A stretch of DNA of 64,000 nt from positions 14,627-78,626 of the forward strand of contig CAYWMP010000004.1 in NCBI GenBank assembly GCA_964459445.1, written 5' to 3'. A program made the position numbers and the translations under genes. Every line of letters begins with the position of its first letter. Positions within the stretch are counted from its first letter, which is position 1. The DNA comes from CAYWMP01 sp964459445 (GTDB lineage Bacteria; Desulfobacterota; DSM-4660; Desulfatiglandales; HGW-15). This document shows, piece by piece, positions 52,875-61,669 of the stretch. The notes beneath the pieces are model-generated. The model was not told the DNA's origin and ran no database searches. It saw nothing but the letters and a program-made list of their open reading frames with translations.

Positions 52875-54287
52875 GTGAAGAGATTGTTGAGTCCCCGCTT
52901 ATTGAGAAGTTCTAATTGCTGCCATGGATGGATATTGGACAAGCCACGGGACATAGCACTGAAAGTACTGGATCGGCTGTCATTAAAACAACAGCCAAAC
53001 GCATACCTTTTGGACGAGGCCCTTGGCAATCAAGATCAATTGGATGCCAGGGACAGGGGCTTTATTATCCATTTGGTCCAGGGTGTTCAACGCTGGCGGC
53101 TTCGGCTCGATTGGATCATCGGGCAGGCCGTTCATTTCCCCCTAAGAAAGATTACGCCCCGGAATCTAAATATTCTCCGGCTCGCCCTCTATCAAATCTA
53201 CTTTATGGACAAGGTACCTGAATCCGCCGCAGTCAATGAAGCAGTGAAACAGGTGAAGGTCCGCGAGTCTAAGCATGTGGTTTCTTTTGTAAATGGGGTT
53301 CTCAGAAACATTTGCAGAAACAAGGACGATTTCTCTTTCCCCGATCCAAAGAAAGATCCTATAGGGTATCTTTCAACCTTCTTTTCATATCCGGAGTGGC
53401 TGGTAAAAAAGTGGACAAGAGAACTTGGAAAGGATACCGCACAGGACCTTTTGGAGGCGGGAAATAGAGTCCCAAAGCTTATTGTCAGAACGAACACTCT
53501 GAAAATCAATCGAACGGCCTTGATAGAGCGGCTCAAACAAGAAAATGTTGTGGGAATACCAACGCCAAAGGCTCCGGACGGCATCTTCTTGGAAGGACTT
53601 AAAGGAAGGATAGACGGTCTAAATACCTTTCGGGAAGGGCTGCTTCAGGTCCAGGGCCAGGCAACACAACTCATGTCCCATCTCCTGGCGCCCCAACCGA
53701 GGGATTCAGTGCTCGACGTATGCGCCGGATTAGGGGGCAAGGCCGGTCATATGGCAGAACTCATGCAAGGGCGGGGAAATGTTCTCGCCCTTGACATAAG
53801 CGCAAGGAGGCTGATAGACCTTGCGAGGAACTCAGAAAGGCTCGGAATTCATAACATCGATCCGGTTGTAGCAGATGCGGCTTTTGGTCTGTCGTCGCTT
53901 ATTCGGTGCCGGTTTGATGGAATTATGGTAGATGCACCCTGCTCGGGGCTTGGAGTCCTTTCTAGGCATCCCGACGGTAAATGGAACCGGGATGTAAAGG
54001 ACATCAAACGTCTGGCTAGGTTACAGAAGACGATATTGAAGGGCGCAGCTTCCGTCCTCAAAAAGGGGGGGAGGATGTTGTATGTGACCTGTACGATTTC
54101 AAAAGAGGAGAACGAAGAAGTCGTAGAGGACTGCCTTGAGAGAAACAAGGATCTGGAATCAATAAATCTTGCCTATGACGCCCCTGTTTGGGCTCGGCCT
54201 CTTGTCAATAGGGAAGGTTTTTTTCAGTCCTATCCCCATATCCATGAAATGGACGGCCTTTTTGCAGCGCTGTTTACAAAAAGCTAG
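52875..54287 (+). CDS. rsmB: 16S rRNA (cytosine-967-C5) methyltransferase
   Basis: RsmB/Sun of up to 470 residues. The N-terminal NusB-like domain (about 20-160) is followed by the Rossmann methyltransferase fold. The SAM motif is VLDVCAGLGGKAGHMAELM, and the two catalytic cysteines are in DAPCSGLGVLSRHP and YVTCTISKEENEEV. The GTG start at 52875 has no Shine-Dalgarno sequence and stands right after a terminator. TTG at 52935 (in-frame, before DKPRDIAL) could be the real start. It forms the usual def-fmt-rsmB-rpe neighbourhood. Confidence 0.93.
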   Translation: MKRLLSPRLLRSSNCCHGWILDKPRDIALKVLDRLSLKQQPNAYLLDEALGNQDQLDARDRGFIIHLVQGVQRWRLRLDWIIGQAVHFPLRKITPRNLNILRLALYQIYFMDKVPESAAVNEAVKQVKVRESKHVVSFVNGVLRNICRNKDDFSFPDPKKDPIGYLSTFFSYPEWLVKKWTRELGKDTAQDLLEAGNRVPKLIVRTNTLKINRTALIERLKQENVVGIPTPKAPDGIFLEGLKGRIDGLNTFREGLLQVQGQATQLMSHLLAPQPRDSVLDVCAGLGGKAGHMAELMQGRGNVLALDISARRLIDLARNSERLGIHNIDPVVADAAFGLSSLIRCRFDGIMVDAPCSGLGVLSRHPDGKWNRDVKDIKRLARLQKTILKGAASVLKKGGRMLYVTCTISKEENEEVVEDCLERNKDLESINLAYDAPVWARPLVNREGFFQSYPHIHEMDGLFAALFTKS

Positions 54288-54297
54288 CATAGAGCAA

Positions 54298-54323
54298 GGA
54301 GCATGGAGCATGGAGCATGGAGC
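54298..54323 (+). repeat. 7-bp tandem repeat upstream of rpe
   Basis: GGAGCAT is repeated three times and continues into a partial unit (GGAGCAA). It lies between the rsmB stop and rpe and contains ribosome-binding-like GGAG sequences, but these are too far from the rpe start to serve it. Confidence 0.7.
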
Positions 54324-54407
54324 AAAGAAAGGTTTTTTGATTCAGCCCGAGCATCCAAACCACAAATGTCTAATGGCTAATGACCAATGACTAATACGGA
54401 GAAGAAT

Positions 54408-55061
54408 ATGAAGAAGATAGCACCCTCAATACTCTCGGCTGATTTTTCAAGGCTAGGGGAAGAAGTGCAGGCGGTTGAGAAGGCAGGCGCGAACTATATC
54501 CATGTTGATGTCATGGACGGCCATTTTGTCCCCAATATTACGATTGGGCCACTGGTGGTGAAAGCGGTACGACGAGTTACAAAATTGCCCCTTGATGTCC
54601 ATTTGATGATTTCAGATCCCGATCATTTTACTGAGGAATTTGTGAAGGCCGGTTCAGATTCCCTCACGGTCCATGCCGAGGCCGTAGACCACCTGCACAG
54701 ATCAATTCAGCACATTAGAAAGCTTGGGGCGAAGCCGGCTGTATCATTAAACCCTGCAACACCTATTGAAGCGATTGAATATGTCCTGGATGATGTGGAT
54801 ATGGTCCTGTTGATGACCGTGAATCCCGGTTTCGGCGGTCAAGCATTTATATCTAATATGATACCGAAGATCGAACGACTGAAAGGGATGATAGATCGGA
54901 GGGGTTTGGATGTTGACATCGAGGTTGACGGCGGCATTAGTCCCAATACCATAGGCCCAGTGTCTGAGGCAGGCGCCAATGTTTTTGTGGTGGGTTCGGC
55001 GATATTTGGCAGCGAAGACTATGGTGCAACCATCCGTCTCATGAGAGAAAAAATGGGCTGA
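54408..55061 (+). CDS. rpe: Ribulose-phosphate 3-epimerase
   Basis: Interconverts ribulose-5-phosphate and xylulose-5-phosphate; 217 residues. IAPSILSADFSRLGEEV, DVHLMISDPDHF, MTVNPGFGGQ and DGGISPNTI contain the metal-binding His and Asp residues and the phosphate-binding loop. The ATG at 54408 follows GGAGAAG; an upstream start at 54387 adds seven non-conserved residues. It closes the def-fmt-rsmB-rpe row. Confidence 0.96.
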   Translation: MKKIAPSILSADFSRLGEEVQAVEKAGANYIHVDVMDGHFVPNITIGPLVVKAVRRVTKLPLDVHLMISDPDHFTEEFVKAGSDSLTVHAEAVDHLHRSIQHIRKLGAKPAVSLNPATPIEAIEYVLDDVDMVLLMTVNPGFGGQAFISNMIPKIERLKGMIDRRGLDVDIEVDGGISPNTIGPVSEAGANVFVVGSAIFGSEDYGATIRLMREKMG

Positions 55062-55165
55062 AAACCCTTTGACTCCTTAGTGAGGAAGTATTAATATCCA
55101 CTTTTTTGTAGCATGCTACTAGCAACAAGCTAATAGCAACCAGTAAATCGCTGTGGCGATTTCCC

Positions 55166-55253
55166 GGAGGGATGGCCGAGTGGTTGAAGGCGGCGGTCTT
55201 GAAAACCGTTGTCCCGAAAGGGACCGTGGGTTCGAATCCTACTCCCTCCGCCA
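55166..55253 (+). tRNA. tRNA-Ser (anticodon TGA)
   Basis: An 88-base sequence including encoded CCA. The acceptor stem pairs GGAGGGA with TCCCTCC, discriminator base G. The anticodon loop CTTGAAA gives TGA, reading UCA/UCN. A long variable arm (GTCCCGAAAGGGAC) and GGTTCGAATCC T-loop are typical of class II serine tRNA. A 7-bp stem GAAATCC/GGATTTC (55255-55277) follows at once and may mark the 3' end. Confidence 0.97.
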
Positions 55254-55337
55254 AGAAATCCAGTTTTACAGGATTTCACTTGTGGCTAGTAGCTTTTGGC
55301 ATTTAACTGAGTGGAATTGTGGTTATTAGGGTAGCAA

Positions 55338-55697
55338 TTGAAGCGCTTCAGATTCAAAGAGTTTCGCGTCTATCAAGATGCCAAAGAATACTGCAAGTAC
55401 TGCCGCGATATTGTAAAAAGGCATATAGAGAAAAAGGATAAGGGTCTTTCTGATCAGCTAGGAAGGGCGCTCAATTCTATTGTTCTTAATATAGCAGAGG
55501 GATCAGGTGATAATTCCGACGCCGAATTCGCGAGGTTTCTAGGAATCTCAATTCGGTCTGTCTACGAAACTGTTGCTGGTTTTGATCTAGCCACACTTTA
55601 TGAACTCATAGACAATAATCTGAATGATGATATTGAAGAAAGGGCTCACAAGCTAGTAAAGCAACTCGTATCATTCAGAAAAAAGCTGAAGGAATAA
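55338..55697 (+). CDS. Four-helix bundle protein (S23/23S rRNA-intervening-sequence type)
   Basis: Small helical protein of 119 residues of the S23 family. FKEFRVYQDAKEYCKYCRDI opens it; ADQLGRALNSIVLNIAEGSG-like sequence (SDQLGRALNSIVLNIAEGSG) and EFARFLGISIRSVYETV are hallmark segments. Members are encoded in rRNA intervening sequences or near other RNA genes; function unclear. It lies between two serine tRNA genes with its own TTG start. Flanking DNA carries AGCTACTGG/AATAGCC-type short repeats, consistent with insertion. Confidence 0.88.
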   Translation: MKRFRFKEFRVYQDAKEYCKYCRDIVKRHIEKKDKGLSDQLGRALNSIVLNIAEGSGDNSDAEFARFLGISIRSVYETVAGFDLATLYELIDNNLNDDIEERAHKLVKQLVSFRKKLKE

Positions 55698-55859
55698 ATT
55701 GTAAGCTACTGGCCGAGGGCCAATAGCCACAGGTGGCCTATAGCTTATGGCATGTGGCTTAAAGGGGAATAGGAGCAAGTCAATTAGAGATTAGACAGCG
55801 AAAAAAAAGCTACTGGCTAATAGCCAATAGCTACCAGTGTTTCGCATCAGCGAAACCGC

Positions 55860-55952
55860 GGAGAGATGGCCGAGTTGGCTGAAGGCGCTCGCCTGCTAAG
55901 CGAGTGTAGGGCGAAAGTTCTACCGAGGGTTCGAATCCCTCTCTCTCCGCCA
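55860..55952 (+). tRNA. tRNA-Ser (anticodon GCT)
   Basis: A 93-base sequence including encoded CCA. The acceptor stem pairs GGAGAGA with TCTCTCC, discriminator base G. The anticodon loop CTGCTAA gives GCT, reading AGC/AGU. A long variable arm and GGTTCGAATCC confirm a class II serine tRNA. It lies 606 bases after the tRNA-Ser(TGA), with the S23 gene between. Confidence 0.97.
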
Positions 55953-55964
55953 TTTCAATAACTT

Positions 55965-55988
55965 AGGCGGCGTAAAGTCGCCTTTTTT
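55965..55988 (+). terminator. Rho-independent terminator after tRNA-Ser(GCT)
   Basis: AGGCGGC (55965-55971) and GTCGCCT (55977-55983) form a 7-bp stem with one G-T pair and a GTAAA loop, followed by a run of six Ts. It starts 12 bases after the tRNA's CCA. Confidence 0.85.
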
Positions 55989-56128
55989 ATTTAGGGACAG
56001 GGATTGTCTACTGAAGATTGATGAGTTGAGTTATTGAGTTGATAACAACTCTTTTTTTCCAAGGAAGCAGCGAAGAGTGTTGCAGAGGTGAAGGAGCAAA
56101 CGGGGCGGCCGAAACCTCATTGGAGAAG

Positions 56129-56761
56129 CTACCTCTTCTTGCCAACCATAAATGCCATAGGAATGGCATCTTCGATCACCTCCCGTTTGATCAGGGAAAA
56201 CCCGGAGTCACGTATCAGGTTCGCTAATGCCTCGATAGTGAAGCGATGATAGGCCGGAAAACCTGTGAATCCCATAAGCATGGACAAGAGCCTTGATTTG
56301 AAACCCTCGCCATGACAGAAGGTCGGGGTCAGGAGCTTGCCATCTTCTTTAAGGACCCTTCTCATTTCGGACAGGGCGATCTCCGGCGCCTTCATGTTAT
56401 GCAAAGCATTGCTGCATATCGCCGCATCAAACACCTCGCTTTCAAGGGGCAGCGCATAGGCATCTTCAACCAAAAAGGTTACGTTTTCAAGTCCCCTCGC
56501 AGCAGCCTTTTTTCGCGCCTGCTCTACCATGGCCGGAGAGATATCGACCGCGTAGACGCGGCCCGCTTTTTCAGCCATCTTCAGGGCAAGCAACCCGGTT
56601 CCGGAAGCCACCTCCAGTACGGTCGAGCCCATCGGGATTTCCAGGGAGATCCTTTCCAAGAGCAAGGGGTAGCTTTTGATCCACCGATCCACGAACCTGT
56701 CGTATCTTCCAGCGAACCGGTCCCAGAATTTTCGCTCCATTTGAATTCTGTTATCCGTCAT
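56129..56761 (-). CDS. Class I SAM-dependent methyltransferase
   Basis: Methyltransferase of 210 residues. The SAM motifs are VLEVASGTGLLALKMAEKAG and VYAVDISPAMVEQA, followed by FDAAICSNALHNM and LSEMRRVLKEDGKLLTPTF. It resembles UbiE/MenG and the methyltransferases of many anaerobic operons, but the quinone-specific motifs are not clear. The acceptor is unknown. It is a single gene, with no operon partner on its strand within 300 bases. Confidence 0.88.
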   Translation of the reverse strand: MTDNRIQMERKFWDRFAGRYDRFVDRWIKSYPLLLERISLEIPMGSTVLEVASGTGLLALKMAEKAGRVYAVDISPAMVEQARKKAAARGLENVTFLVEDAYALPLESEVFDAAICSNALHNMKAPEIALSEMRRVLKEDGKLLTPTFCHGEGFKSRLLSMLMGFTGFPAYHRFTIEALANLIRDSGFSLIKREVIEDAIPMAFMVGKKR

Positions 56762-57069
56762 GGCCTTTCCTCCACACCAGGCGCCGACAACAGAACCGAC
56801 CTGCGCCTAAAAAAAAATCCCAGATGCCATTTTCACGAAAGAACTCAAGTATGATGTGGACAAAGATCCCGCCAAGCTGATATTCGATCTCATTGTGTGG
56901 AAGCGTTGTCCCCCTACTCGTTGCCTATTCCGATCCTATACCAGGGGCACGACCATGGGATTCCCCTTGTGGTAATGGATTTCGACGGGCAGGCCGCACA
57001 CCGCTTCCAAAACGGAAAGGGCCGCCCCAACCAGCAAGGCCTGCCGTTGGTTGCCCCGCCCTTATTCGG
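56762..57069. other. Intergenic stretch without recognisable features
   Basis: These 308 bases lie between two minus-strand genes. Open frames exist on both strands, but none has a family motif or a credible start, so they are treated as chance. The base composition is GC-rich around 56940-57070. A decayed gene is possible; nothing recognisable remains. Confidence 0.3.
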
Positions 57070-58287
57070 TCAATATAGAAATCCAAATAGCCATAATGGT
57101 ATAAAATTCCCATGTCCTATTTCTATGTCGTCCTTCACGATGAAGGCGTCTTCCTCAGCGCCTGCGATTTGTCCTTTCCCCTTCTTTTTTCCCCCAATTT
57201 CGAAGAGGTATCTGCCTTCAACCAGAAAGTCCCCCTGATTGGGAATTCGCATACTCAACCCAGCGGCCTTGAGCTGATGTGCAAAAAAGGTCTCACGTGC
57301 TGCACCCTCCTGGTTTCTTAAGCCGATTTCCCCAACCACGGCCCTCAAGAGATTTGTGTTGTCCATGTAGACCTTTGAGGGCTTGCGTATGAGTCTGTAA
57401 CCCGTCAAGGAAGGCAAAAGGCTCAGGAGCAAACCAGCCCGCTCCAAGGAGTCCAAATAATTATACACGTATTCCTTGGAGATTCTTAGATCTCGGGACA
57501 TTCTCTCGATATTCGGTGTAAAAGGTTGTGAGGTGGCGATAAGCCACAATATGCGTTTCAGGACAGGAATGCTGGAGGGTTTGATGCCCGTCACCACAAG
57601 GATGTCTTCATAGAGGACCTTTTCAATAACGTTTAGGAGCTTGGGAAAGTACTCTTCACGTCCCTCAAGGAAGAAGGGATAAACACCATAGTTCATGTAT
57701 TCCTTGAAATGACCTAAAATCGGTCCTCTTGTCAAGATCTCTGAAGCTATGGCCGCATGATCTTCTAGGACACTCTGTAATGAAACCGGCAGCATCCTCA
57801 ATCCATGAGCAAAATGAAGGTATTCGCGAAACGACAAACCGGGGAGCGTATAAAAGACCGCTCGTCTCGAAAGATCGCCTTTTCCCTTTTGAAGGGCCAG
57901 AGTGGAACTTCCGGAAAAAAAGATCTTTGCCCCTGGAAAAGAGTCATACAGATTCTTCAACTCCTGCTGCCAATTAGTATACTTGTGCACTTCATCAATA
58001 ATAATCTTTTCACCCCCGAGGCGAAAGAAACTCGAGGCGATTTCGTAGAGTCCCACGGACTGCACATGGATATGGTCTGCGGAGATGAAGAGTTCCCGCT
58101 GCTCTCGGGTGTCAGTTTCTGCAAGGTGCTGAAGCAGCATGGTTGTCTTGCCGGTTCCCCTACTCCCGACAATACCCATAAGAGGCGTATTCCAGTCGAT
58201 ACCGGAGTATAAAAACCGTTTTCGATCCCTGGTCACACTGGCAACGAGGCTCGTTTGAATGCCAAAAAACTCACTTAGGTCCAGCAA
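57070..58287 (-). CDS. AAA-type ATPase with DUF4143 domain
   Basis: Protein of 405 residues. The Walker A motif GSRGTGKTTML (about residues 41-51) and Walker B KIIIDEVHKY (about 114-123) belong to the AAA_14 domain, then comes FFSGSSTLALQKGKGDLSRR. A winged-helix-like segment (MSRDLRISKEYVYNYLDSLE) precedes the C-terminal DUF4143 nuclease-like region ending in FEIGGKKKGKGQI. Such proteins are common in accessory DNA, possibly as defence or toxin systems; function is not established. A good promoter lies upstream, so it is expressed alone. Confidence 0.87.
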   Translation of the reverse strand: MLDLSEFFGIQTSLVASVTRDRKRFLYSGIDWNTPLMGIVGSRGTGKTTMLLQHLAETDTREQRELFISADHIHVQSVGLYEIASSFFRLGGEKIIIDEVHKYTNWQQELKNLYDSFPGAKIFFSGSSTLALQKGKGDLSRRAVFYTLPGLSFREYLHFAHGLRMLPVSLQSVLEDHAAIASEILTRGPILGHFKEYMNYGVYPFFLEGREEYFPKLLNVIEKVLYEDILVVTGIKPSSIPVLKRILWLIATSQPFTPNIERMSRDLRISKEYVYNYLDSLERAGLLLSLLPSLTGYRLIRKPSKVYMDNTNLLRAVVGEIGLRNQEGAARETFFAHQLKAAGLSMRIPNQGDFLVEGRYLFEIGGKKKGKGQIAGAEEDAFIVKDDIEIGHGNFIPLWLFGFLY

Positions 58288-58804
58288 TTGTATCTCCTCC
58301 GTAAATCAAAATGAACGTTTATTTGCAAAAATCGTCGAGTAGACTTTACGGTATTAGGTGTATATTGTCAAGTGTGTCGAACGGAAGGCTCCGTCCTGGC
58401 TGGATGAAAATCCCCTATTCGTGGAAAATCCGACGGTACAGGTTTCTTTCTCATGCCGCCGATGCCCTTCACTCCGGGCTCTTTGCTATGCGCTGGTGAA
58501 ATTCCGTCAAACCTTTGGCGGAATTTCCTCATATTGACAATTGGAAATCAGAATTTTCCATAAATACTCCAAGGTAACTCGATAGGGCTTTCGTCGATTA
58601 ATCTCATCTGATTGGAATCATTTACTATTGCTGGAATTTGATTTTATTCCTCAGCATGCCCCCTATTGGCATCCCTGTTGCTATAAGAAATAGATGACCG
58701 GAGTCTCTTCCCGTGGCTACTTCAAACCCGATAGACTACAAATGAAAACCTTAAGCGATAAGAGAGCCAAACTGTTAAGGAACTAAACCGCCAAACAACT
58801 GGTT
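58288..58804. other. Divergent intergenic region
   Basis: The 517 bases between the DUF4143 gene (minus) and the SPOR gene (plus) hold the promoter at 58343-58371. They also hold a perfect 9-bp stem, GAAATTCCG (58498-58506) and CGGAATTTC (58519-58527), whose interior can pair further. Neither side of the stem has a T run. A promoter for the SPOR gene was not found. Confidence 0.5.
58343..58371 (-). promoter_or_regulatory. Promoter of the DUF4143 ATPase gene
   Basis: On the minus strand a perfect TTGACA (58366-58371) is 17 bases from TAAAGT (58343-58348), a standard sigma-70 arrangement. It lies about 60 bases before the start of the ATPase gene at 58287. Confidence 0.6.
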
Positions 58805-59854
58805 ATGGAATCGACCGCTCTGAGAAAAGGAAAGAGAATCGTGACCTGGAAAAAGATGACCATAGTCCTGATGCCCGAAGACACGAATGAACTCAGACAT
58901 TTCAGAGTTCCGAGGATCCTCTTGTTTTTATTCATACCTATTATGCTCATCTCCTTAACAACCCCTGTCTGGTTCATTCGCGATTATCTCTCCCTCAAGG
59001 CACAGATTCCAAAGCTGGCAAAAATGGAACAGGAAAGCCAATTCCAGGAAGGGCATTTTATCAAGTTGGCTGGGCGAATCAAACAATTGGCCTATAAAGT
59101 AAAGGCTTTAACCGAGTTTGATTACAAGCTGAAGGCCCTGGCCGGCTTGGAGAAAACCGATGCAGAAGCAGATCATAGGGGAATGGGCGGATCCCCCATG
59201 CATCTTGATGACGGGGATTTTCTCGAATCCGAAAAACAGGGGATTCAAGAAAAAACAGCAAAAAGCCAGACACAAGACAAGTCCGCTGAAGAACCAAACA
59301 GGTCGATACTTTCAAGTCTTCCGAATATCCCTCTTAAACATGAAACGCAAAATCCGGATACCCGGCCTGATTTTAAACCCATGGTAAGGCAAAAGATCAA
59401 ACGCACTGCTGGAGTGGGAAAGGACAAGATAGAAAGGCATCAAACTAAAACATACGCCAGTCCAGTGGCCGTTAAGCCAAGTCCCTTGAGAAAGAAAACG
59501 GAGAATGACAGACCTAAGATAAGCGACATCCCTTTGCTTCAAACGAAAAAGGCATACTCGGTTCAGGTAGGGGCATTCCTTGTGAAAGAAAACGCGGAAA
59601 GGCTGGCGGCTCGTCTCAGGCAAAGAGGGTACAATCCCTATGTGAAGGGGCTCTTAGACAGATTGGAAAAGGAATGGCACACCGTGAGGCTTAGGGATTT
59701 CACTGATTTCGAGGAGGCCCTTCGTTTGGCGGAAACATACAGAATTCAAGAAGGGAAGCTGGCCATCGTGACCCCCCTTGATTCACTTACCCAGATAATC
59801 TCCAATCGCACCAAGCGCCCAGCTTCCACGCAATTGAGTTCTACGGGAGACTGA
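58805..59854 (+). CDS. SPOR-domain membrane protein
   Basis: Membrane-anchored protein of up to 349 residues. One helix (VPRILLFLFIPIMLISLTTP) is followed by a coiled stretch like the N-terminal region of M23 peptidases (AKMEQESQFQEGHFIKLAGR). A charged low-complexity linker (about 110-245) leads to a C-terminal SPOR domain (YSVQVGAFLVKENAERLAAR). SPOR domains bind denuded peptidoglycan at the division site. No peptidase domain is present. GTG at 58841 with GGAAAGAG upstream may be the real start instead of ATG at 58805. Confidence 0.85.
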   Translation: MESTALRKGKRIVTWKKMTIVLMPEDTNELRHFRVPRILLFLFIPIMLISLTTPVWFIRDYLSLKAQIPKLAKMEQESQFQEGHFIKLAGRIKQLAYKVKALTEFDYKLKALAGLEKTDAEADHRGMGGSPMHLDDGDFLESEKQGIQEKTAKSQTQDKSAEEPNRSILSSLPNIPLKHETQNPDTRPDFKPMVRQKIKRTAGVGKDKIERHQTKTYASPVAVKPSPLRKKTENDRPKISDIPLLQTKKAYSVQVGAFLVKENAERLAARLRQRGYNPYVKGLLDRLEKEWHTVRLRDFTDFEEALRLAETYRIQEGKLAIVTPLDSLTQIISNRTKRPASTQLSSTGD

Positions 59855-59918
59855 TTGCAAAAGTAAGGCCTCAACCAGCTTCATCTTCAACTTTTCCTCT
59901 TCATCCACCAGGAGTTTT

Positions 59919-61433
59919 CTATTCCGAAAGGATAGAATCACCCCCGATAGTTTCCATTAGTTTTTGCACGATTTCTTTATCCAGCTTACCGTCTTCCACC
60001 TCTTGATAAAGGATTTCGAGGGCCTTTTCTTTGGTCATGGCCTTGCGGTAGGGTTTGTCGGTGGTCATGGCATCATACATATCCGCGACGGTCATAATCT
60101 GTGAAGGGATCGTGAGTTCTTCGCCGCTTAGGCCGTCCGGATAACCCGAGCCATCCAGTCTCTCATGGTGATGCCGAATGATATCCAGAGCAGGGCCCAG
60201 ATTCTTGGCCAAGGGGAGACAACTTCTGTAACCCACATCAGTATGCCCCTTGACAACTTCCCACTCTTGGTCATTGAGAGTACTCGGCTTATTCAAGATG
60301 TCGCCGGATACCCCGATCTTCCCTATGTCATGGAGGATGCCCCCGAGTCTCAGGGCCTGGATATCGGTCTCGGGGAGGCCCATGGTGCGCCCCAAGGCTA
60401 CGGCCATACTCGCCACTCTTTGGACATGTCCCTGCGAAGAATCGTCTTTTGCCTCTGCCGCATTTGCGAGGGACATCAGAACTTTCTCAACCGTAGTCAA
60501 GCTATTATTAAGATATTTTATCCTCAAAAGAGATTTCACCCGGGCTTGAAGCTCCACCCTTTTGGGTGGTTTTGTAACGAAATCATCGGCGCCGTACTCC
60601 AGGGCTTTGACCTTTGCCTTGGTATCATTCAAGGCAGTCACCATCACCACGGGGATAAGGTTTGTGGCTTCACTTTGTTTCAAACGACGACAAACCTCAT
60701 AACCATCTATGCCGGGCATCATGATATCCAGAAGGACGAGATCCACACCCATATTATTGACAATGGACAGGGCTTCTTCTCCGTCATATGCCTTTACGAT
60801 CTCGTAGCTTGAATGAAAGAGATAGGCCTCCATCAGTTTGACGTTGGTTGGGTCATCATCCACAATCAGAATAGTTGGTTTGGAATGAGACTGCGGTGTA
60901 TCTTCTTCGAAATAGTAGAGATTGTTCTTACCCATCATCTTGGCATGCAGTAAAGCCTCTTCCGCCTTGCTCAAAAGCCCCTCCTGGCTCTTGGCATTAG
61001 CAGGGTGGCTGGCAAGACCCACACTGACGGTCGGTTCGCTATCAAAGGTCCTTTTTACGGCCTCCCTGATTCTCTCTGCAGCTTCAGCGGCCGGGGCGAT
61101 ATCTGATTTTGTATAGATGACAGCAAAGACATCCCCCGAGAACCTGGCAGCAATATCCACTTGTCGGATGTTATTCTTGACTATCTCAGCAACTCCCTTC
61201 AACACGCGATCGCCCTTGCAGTGGTCATGGCGTCTGTTAAAACTCGCAAAAGCGTCAATATCGAACAGGGCCAGGGTCACCGGTTCACCATATCTCATGG
61301 ATCTCCCGATTTCCATGCCCAATGATATCGAGAAAAACCCGTGGTTGAAAAGACCGGTGAGGCTGTCCGTTATCGGAGAATCCACCTCCTCTTCATACCT
61401 CTTTATAGATGCTGCATCGTTTAACATCGCCAT
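59919..61433 (-). CDS. Degenerate GGDEF-REC-HD-GYP cyclic-di-GMP protein
   Basis: Signalling protein of 504 residues. Residues 15-175 form a GGDEF domain in which the active site is SGDVF (99-103), so cyclase activity is improbable; the inhibitory-site motif RxxD is kept as RQVD (90-93), five residues before it. A receiver domain follows (about 186-305, LVLLDIMMPG with Asp236). The C-terminal HD-GYP phosphodiesterase has HDIGK and RLDGSGYPDGL, so it likely hydrolyses cyclic di-GMP. The first domain may act as a cyclic-di-GMP receptor. A candidate structured RNA with a terminator lies 39 bases upstream of the start. Confidence 0.92.
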   Translation of the reverse strand: MAMLNDAASIKRYEEEVDSPITDSLTGLFNHGFFSISLGMEIGRSMRYGEPVTLALFDIDAFASFNRRHDHCKGDRVLKGVAEIVKNNIRQVDIAARFSGDVFAVIYTKSDIAPAAEAAERIREAVKRTFDSEPTVSVGLASHPANAKSQEGLLSKAEEALLHAKMMGKNNLYYFEEDTPQSHSKPTILIVDDDPTNVKLMEAYLFHSSYEIVKAYDGEEALSIVNNMGVDLVLLDIMMPGIDGYEVCRRLKQSEATNLIPVVMVTALNDTKAKVKALEYGADDFVTKPPKRVELQARVKSLLRIKYLNNSLTTVEKVLMSLANAAEAKDDSSQGHVQRVASMAVALGRTMGLPETDIQALRLGGILHDIGKIGVSGDILNKPSTLNDQEWEVVKGHTDVGYRSCLPLAKNLGPALDIIRHHHERLDGSGYPDGLSGEELTIPSQIMTVADMYDAMTTDKPYRKAMTKEKALEILYQEVEDGKLDKEIVQKLMETIGGDSILSE

Positions 61434-61471
61434 GTTCTTTCCCTCGCTTATTTGAGTTTCAGAGAAGAGTC

Positions 61472-61498
61472 AAAAGGCTCTTTTGCAAAGAGAGCCCC
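61472..61498 (-). terminator. Terminator-like hairpin before the HD-GYP gene
   Basis: Stem GGCTCT (61491-61496) and AGAGCC (61476-61481) with a CTTTGCAAA interior that is itself partly paired, then TTTT. It ends 39 bases before the ATG at 61433, the usual distance for an attenuator. The T run is short. Confidence 0.55.
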
Positions 61499-61632
61499 TT
61501 ATCTCAGTGAACTTATCCCTTCCCCGAAGGAATTCAACTTCGCGACCTTAGAGAGCAAGGTCACGCATAAATCATCTGACCCTCGAGCTGTTTGTTGGCG
61601 AGAAACGTCTCTCGACCTGAGCAACGAGGGCA
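61472..61632 (-). ncRNA. Candidate structured RNA or riboswitch-like leader
   Basis: On the minus strand about 160 bases form a row of stems. There is a closing stem CCCTCG/CGAGGG (61625-61630 and 61580-61585) around a CGAGA/TCTCG hairpin. A 9-bp stem with GACCTT/AAGGTC follows (61541-61565), then a CCTTC/GAAGG hairpin (61517-61531), and finally a GGCTCT/AGAGCC hairpin with a TTTT tail (61472-61498). A promoter-like pair precedes it, and 39 bases after the terminator the HD-GYP gene begins. It does not fit the consensus of c-di-GMP-I or other families I know. It is either an sRNA or an attenuator leader. Confidence 0.5.
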
Positions 61633-61638
61633 TTTAAA

Positions 61639-61669
61639 ATTACATTCACATTTGGGAGGTTTTTGTCAG
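61639..61669 (-). promoter_or_regulatory. Possible promoter of the candidate RNA
   Basis: On the minus strand CTGACA (61664-61669) stands 19 bases from TGTAAT (61639-61644). The boxes match sigma-70 consensus at five positions each, but the spacing is long. The implied start would be close to the first paired base of the candidate RNA. Confidence 0.35.

Noticed and set aside
61472..61632. Known c-di-GMP-I (GEMM) riboswitch
   Set aside because: The conserved CACGCA and GGGCAAACC-type core elements are not present.
61452..61637. 61-codon plus-strand frame and a 44-codon minus-strand frame over the candidate RNA
   Set aside because: Neither has a family motif or a good ribosome site; the stems explain the sequence better.
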